Origin: Bacteroides nordii WAL 11050 = JCM 12987
GTDB lineage: Bacteria > Bacteroidota > Bacteroidia > Bacteroidales > Bacteroidaceae
Reading direction: 5' to 3'
Assembly: GCA_000613465.1 (NCBI GenBank)
Contig: BAJA01000010.1
Location: 62,001-126,000 of the forward strand
Length of the DNA: 64,000 nt
The notes below the pieces were generated by a model. The model was not told the DNA's origin. It worked only from the letters and a program-made list of their open reading frames with translations, and did not search any database. How positions within the stretch are numbered: the stretch's first letter is position 1; each line of letters begins with the position of its first letter. The translations under genes and the position numbers were made by a program. Below, piece by piece: positions 62,052 to 64,000 of this stretch.

Positions 62052-64000
62052 ATGCAGAAGATTTATTTTTTGTTATTGATCGTTTTCGGAGGAATTTTTA
62101 CTGCCAGCGCCCAACTTGTGACAACTACTCCGGATTTTCCACTGGAAGGAAAAGAAGTAACTGTTGTTTTTGACGCTTCGTTGGGATCGGGTGGATTGAT
62201 AGGATATACCGGAAATGTATATGCGCATACAGGTGTTATTACGAACAATAGTAAGAATGAATCCGATTGGAAATATGCTCCTTCCAAATGGGGAGATAAT
62301 TCTGAAAAGTATAAAATGCGTTCATTGGGAAATAATAAATGGGAATTCAAGCTAACTCCCAGTATTCGCGAATATTATGGAGTACATGCTGGAGAGACAA
62401 TTTTTAAGATGGCGTTTGTTTTTCGAAGTGAAGATGGCTCTAAAACAGGAAAAACTGCTGATGGAGGGGATATTTTTATTGATGTGCACAGAGAAGGAGT
62501 TACTGTTCGTTTTGAACAACCGGATGTTGCTACCACTTTGAATTTGGGTGATCTGCTTCCTATAAGAGCAAAAGCTTCTGTATTGGCAGATATGAAATTG
62601 TTTGTAGCAAATGAGCAGATTGTTTCCAGAACCAATGTTCAGGAAATAATATCATTACACACTTTTTCGCAGACCGGAACTTTTGAACTACGTGTGGAAG
62701 CTACGACGGGAGGTAAAACAGCTATTGCCACTCAAGTGGTAACTGTTTTGGGAGAAACAGAGCAGGGGATTCTCCCCCAGGGAGCACGTCCAGGTATAAA
62801 TTATCTAAATGATACGCAGGCCACTTTGGTATTGCAGGCACCAGGAAAGAGAACCGTATATGTAGTTGGCGACTTTAATGATTGGCAATTTAAATCGGAA
62901 TATCAACTGAAACAGGATGGAGAGTTTTTCTGGATTACATTGAGCGATCTGGAAAAAGGAAAGGAATATGCTTTTCAGTATGTAGTGGATGGTACGATTT
63001 ATATAGCCGATCCGTACGCAGATAAAGTACTTGATCCCTGGAATGATCCATATATCTCTCCGGCTGTGTATCCCGACTTGAAACCGTATCCCACAGGCAA
63101 AGCAGAAGGTATCGTTTCTGTGCTTCAGACCGGGCAGACCCCTTATCAATGGCAGGTGACTGAATTTAGGAAACCTGATAGAAACCAGTTGATGGTATAC
63201 GAGATGCATATCCGTGATTTTACTACAGAGCACTCTTTCAGTGCAGCAAAAGATAAATTGTCCTATTTAAAACAGTTGGGGATTAATGCCATTGAATTAA
63301 TGCCTGTGAATGAGTTTGAAGGTAATAGTAGTTGGGGATACAATCCTTCATTCTATTTTGCGGTAGATAAGTATTATGGAGCAAAGAACGAGTTGCGTGC
63401 TTTTGTTGACGAATGTCACCAACAGGGGATGGCAGTGATTATAGACCTTGTTTTGAACCATAGTTTCGGACAATCTCCATTTTATTTACTCTATCGTGAT
63501 GCTGATGGAACTCCTTCGGCGGATAATCCCTGGTATAATAAGGAATCCAATATTCCCAATAAGGATTTGCAGTGGGGGTATGATTTTAATCATCAAAGCA
63601 CCTATACCCGTGCGTTGGTGGATAGTGTGGCCGGTTTTTGGATGAAAGAATATAAGGTAGATGGTTTTCGCTATGACTTTACCAAAGGATTTTCCAATAC
63701 TCCTCAGGATACGTGGGCCAATAAGTACGATACGGAACGTATTGCGAACCTGAAACGGATTTCTTCAGAAATCTGGAAACGCAATTCGGATGCTTATGTC
63801 ATTATAGAGCATCTGACGGATGGAACTACAGAAGAAAAAGAGTTGGGAGAGGCTGGCATTATGCTTTGGAGAAATATGAACTACGCTTATTGTGAGTCGG
63901 CTATGGGATGGCCCGATAAATCTAATTTTTCCGGGTTGTATGGAGGAACATCCAATATGCCTGTGAATAGCCTGATGGGCTATATGGAAAGTCACGATGA
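62052..64000 (+). CDS. GH13 alpha-amylase family protein (3' end cut by the window)
   Basis: At least 649 residues, still open at the window edge. A signal peptide (MQKIYFLLLIVFGGIFTASAQ) is followed by an Ig-like/SusE-type N-terminal domain (about 22-240), a CBM48-like segment (KRTVYVVGDFNDWQ, near 272) and a GH13 catalytic barrel. The four conserved regions are visible: DLVLNH (Asp465-His470), GFRYD with nucleophile Asp542, IIEHL with acid Glu586, and SHDE (His648, Asp649). It would hydrolyse alpha-1,4-glucan at the surface or in the periplasm. An ATG at 62046 is an alternative start. The signal peptide shows no lipobox, unlike SusG. Confidence 0.93.
   Translation, partial: MQKIYFLLLIVFGGIFTASAQLVTTTPDFPLEGKEVTVVFDASLGSGGLIGYTGNVYAHTGVITNNSKNESDWKYAPSKWGDNSEKYKMRSLGNNKWEFKLTPSIREYYGVHAGETIFKMAFVFRSEDGSKTGKTADGGDIFIDVHREGVTVRFEQPDVATTLNLGDLLPIRAKASVLADMKLFVANEQIVSRTNVQEIISLHTFSQTGTFELRVEATTGGKTAIATQVVTVLGETEQGILPQGARPGINYLNDTQATLVLQAPGKRTVYVVGDFNDWQFKSEYQLKQDGEFFWITLSDLEKGKEYAFQYVVDGTIYIADPYADKVLDPWNDPYISPAVYPDLKPYPTGKAEGIVSVLQTGQTPYQWQVTEFRKPDRNQLMVYEMHIRDFTTEHSFSAAKDKLSYLKQLGINAIELMPVNEFEGNSSWGYNPSFYFAVDKYYGAKNELRAFVDECHQQGMAVIIDLVLNHSFGQSPFYLLYRDADGTPSADNPWYNKESNIPNKDLQWGYDFNHQSTYTRALVDSVAGFWMKEYKVDGFRYDFTKGFSNTPQDTWANKYDTERIANLKRISSEIWKRNSDAYVIIEHLTDGTTEEKELGEAGIMLWRNMNYAYCESAMGWPDKSNFSGLYGGTSNMPVNSLMGYMESHD

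Overview
The window is chromosomal DNA from a Bacteroides-type gut anaerobe. The evidence is SusC/SusD/SusE-like proteins, a one-polypeptide hybrid two-component regulator, a BtuB/BtuG vitamin B12 system, DUF6078 and DUF4924 proteins, and promoters of the TAnnTTTG (-7) class. No rRNA, tRNA, CRISPR array, prophage or insertion sequence was seen.

Layout. 0.2-5.1 kb: an ATP-grasp-like protein, a secreted GHL10 (DUF187) protein, a CstA-family carrier with a small membrane protein, and an outer-membrane barrel protein. 5.2-7.0 kb: a decayed accessory patch with two operator-like palindromes, a 48-codon tail of a lost gene, a tandem palindrome array, a DUF6078 gene and a nucleotidyltransferase/HEPN pair with a truncated HEPN. 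7-23 kb: uvrA, a sensor kinase, a second GHL10 protein, a split chromate transporter, an orphan hybrid two-component regulator and purL. 23.5-32.2 kb: a LysE exporter, DUF4924, rfbD, prfC, the oxaloacetate decarboxylase sodium pump (gamma, alpha, beta) and a nitroreductase. 32.4-43.2 kb: a five-gene operon behind a cobalamin riboswitch, encoding BtuB, BtuG and three further surface proteins. 44.2-49.8 kb: an RND efflux operon. 49.9-64 kb: an alpha-glucan utilisation locus, with GH65 phosphorylase, sugar MFS carrier and LacI regulator on the minus strand, and cupin, SusC, SusD, SusE and a GH13 alpha-amylase (cut by the window end) on the plus strand.

Together the last locus would bind and cut alpha-glucan at the cell surface, import oligosaccharides through SusCD, import small sugars through the MFS carrier and cleave maltose-type disaccharides phosphorolytically. 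Near-palindromic LacI-type operators lie upstream of lacI and of susC.

Two non-coding patterns stand out. First, at least a dozen intergenic cassettes have long inverted arms built from reiterated words of constant length (7, 8 or 10 bp). Many share a GC-rich core resembling GCTGCGCTGTAATGCCGC, and several carry the stop codon of the adjacent gene inside an arm. Second, three unrelated intergenic regions hold palindromes phased at about 23 bp, with a different palindrome sequence at each site.

Ten single-base frameshifts interrupt otherwise well-conserved genes (uvrA, GHL10, GH65 x3, susC, susD x2, susE x2). Almost all fit loss of one base from a short run. Eight of the ten lie between 51.3 and 61.3 kb. 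Base-calling error is the likeliest cause, but real decay of the glucan locus cannot be excluded from sequence alone.
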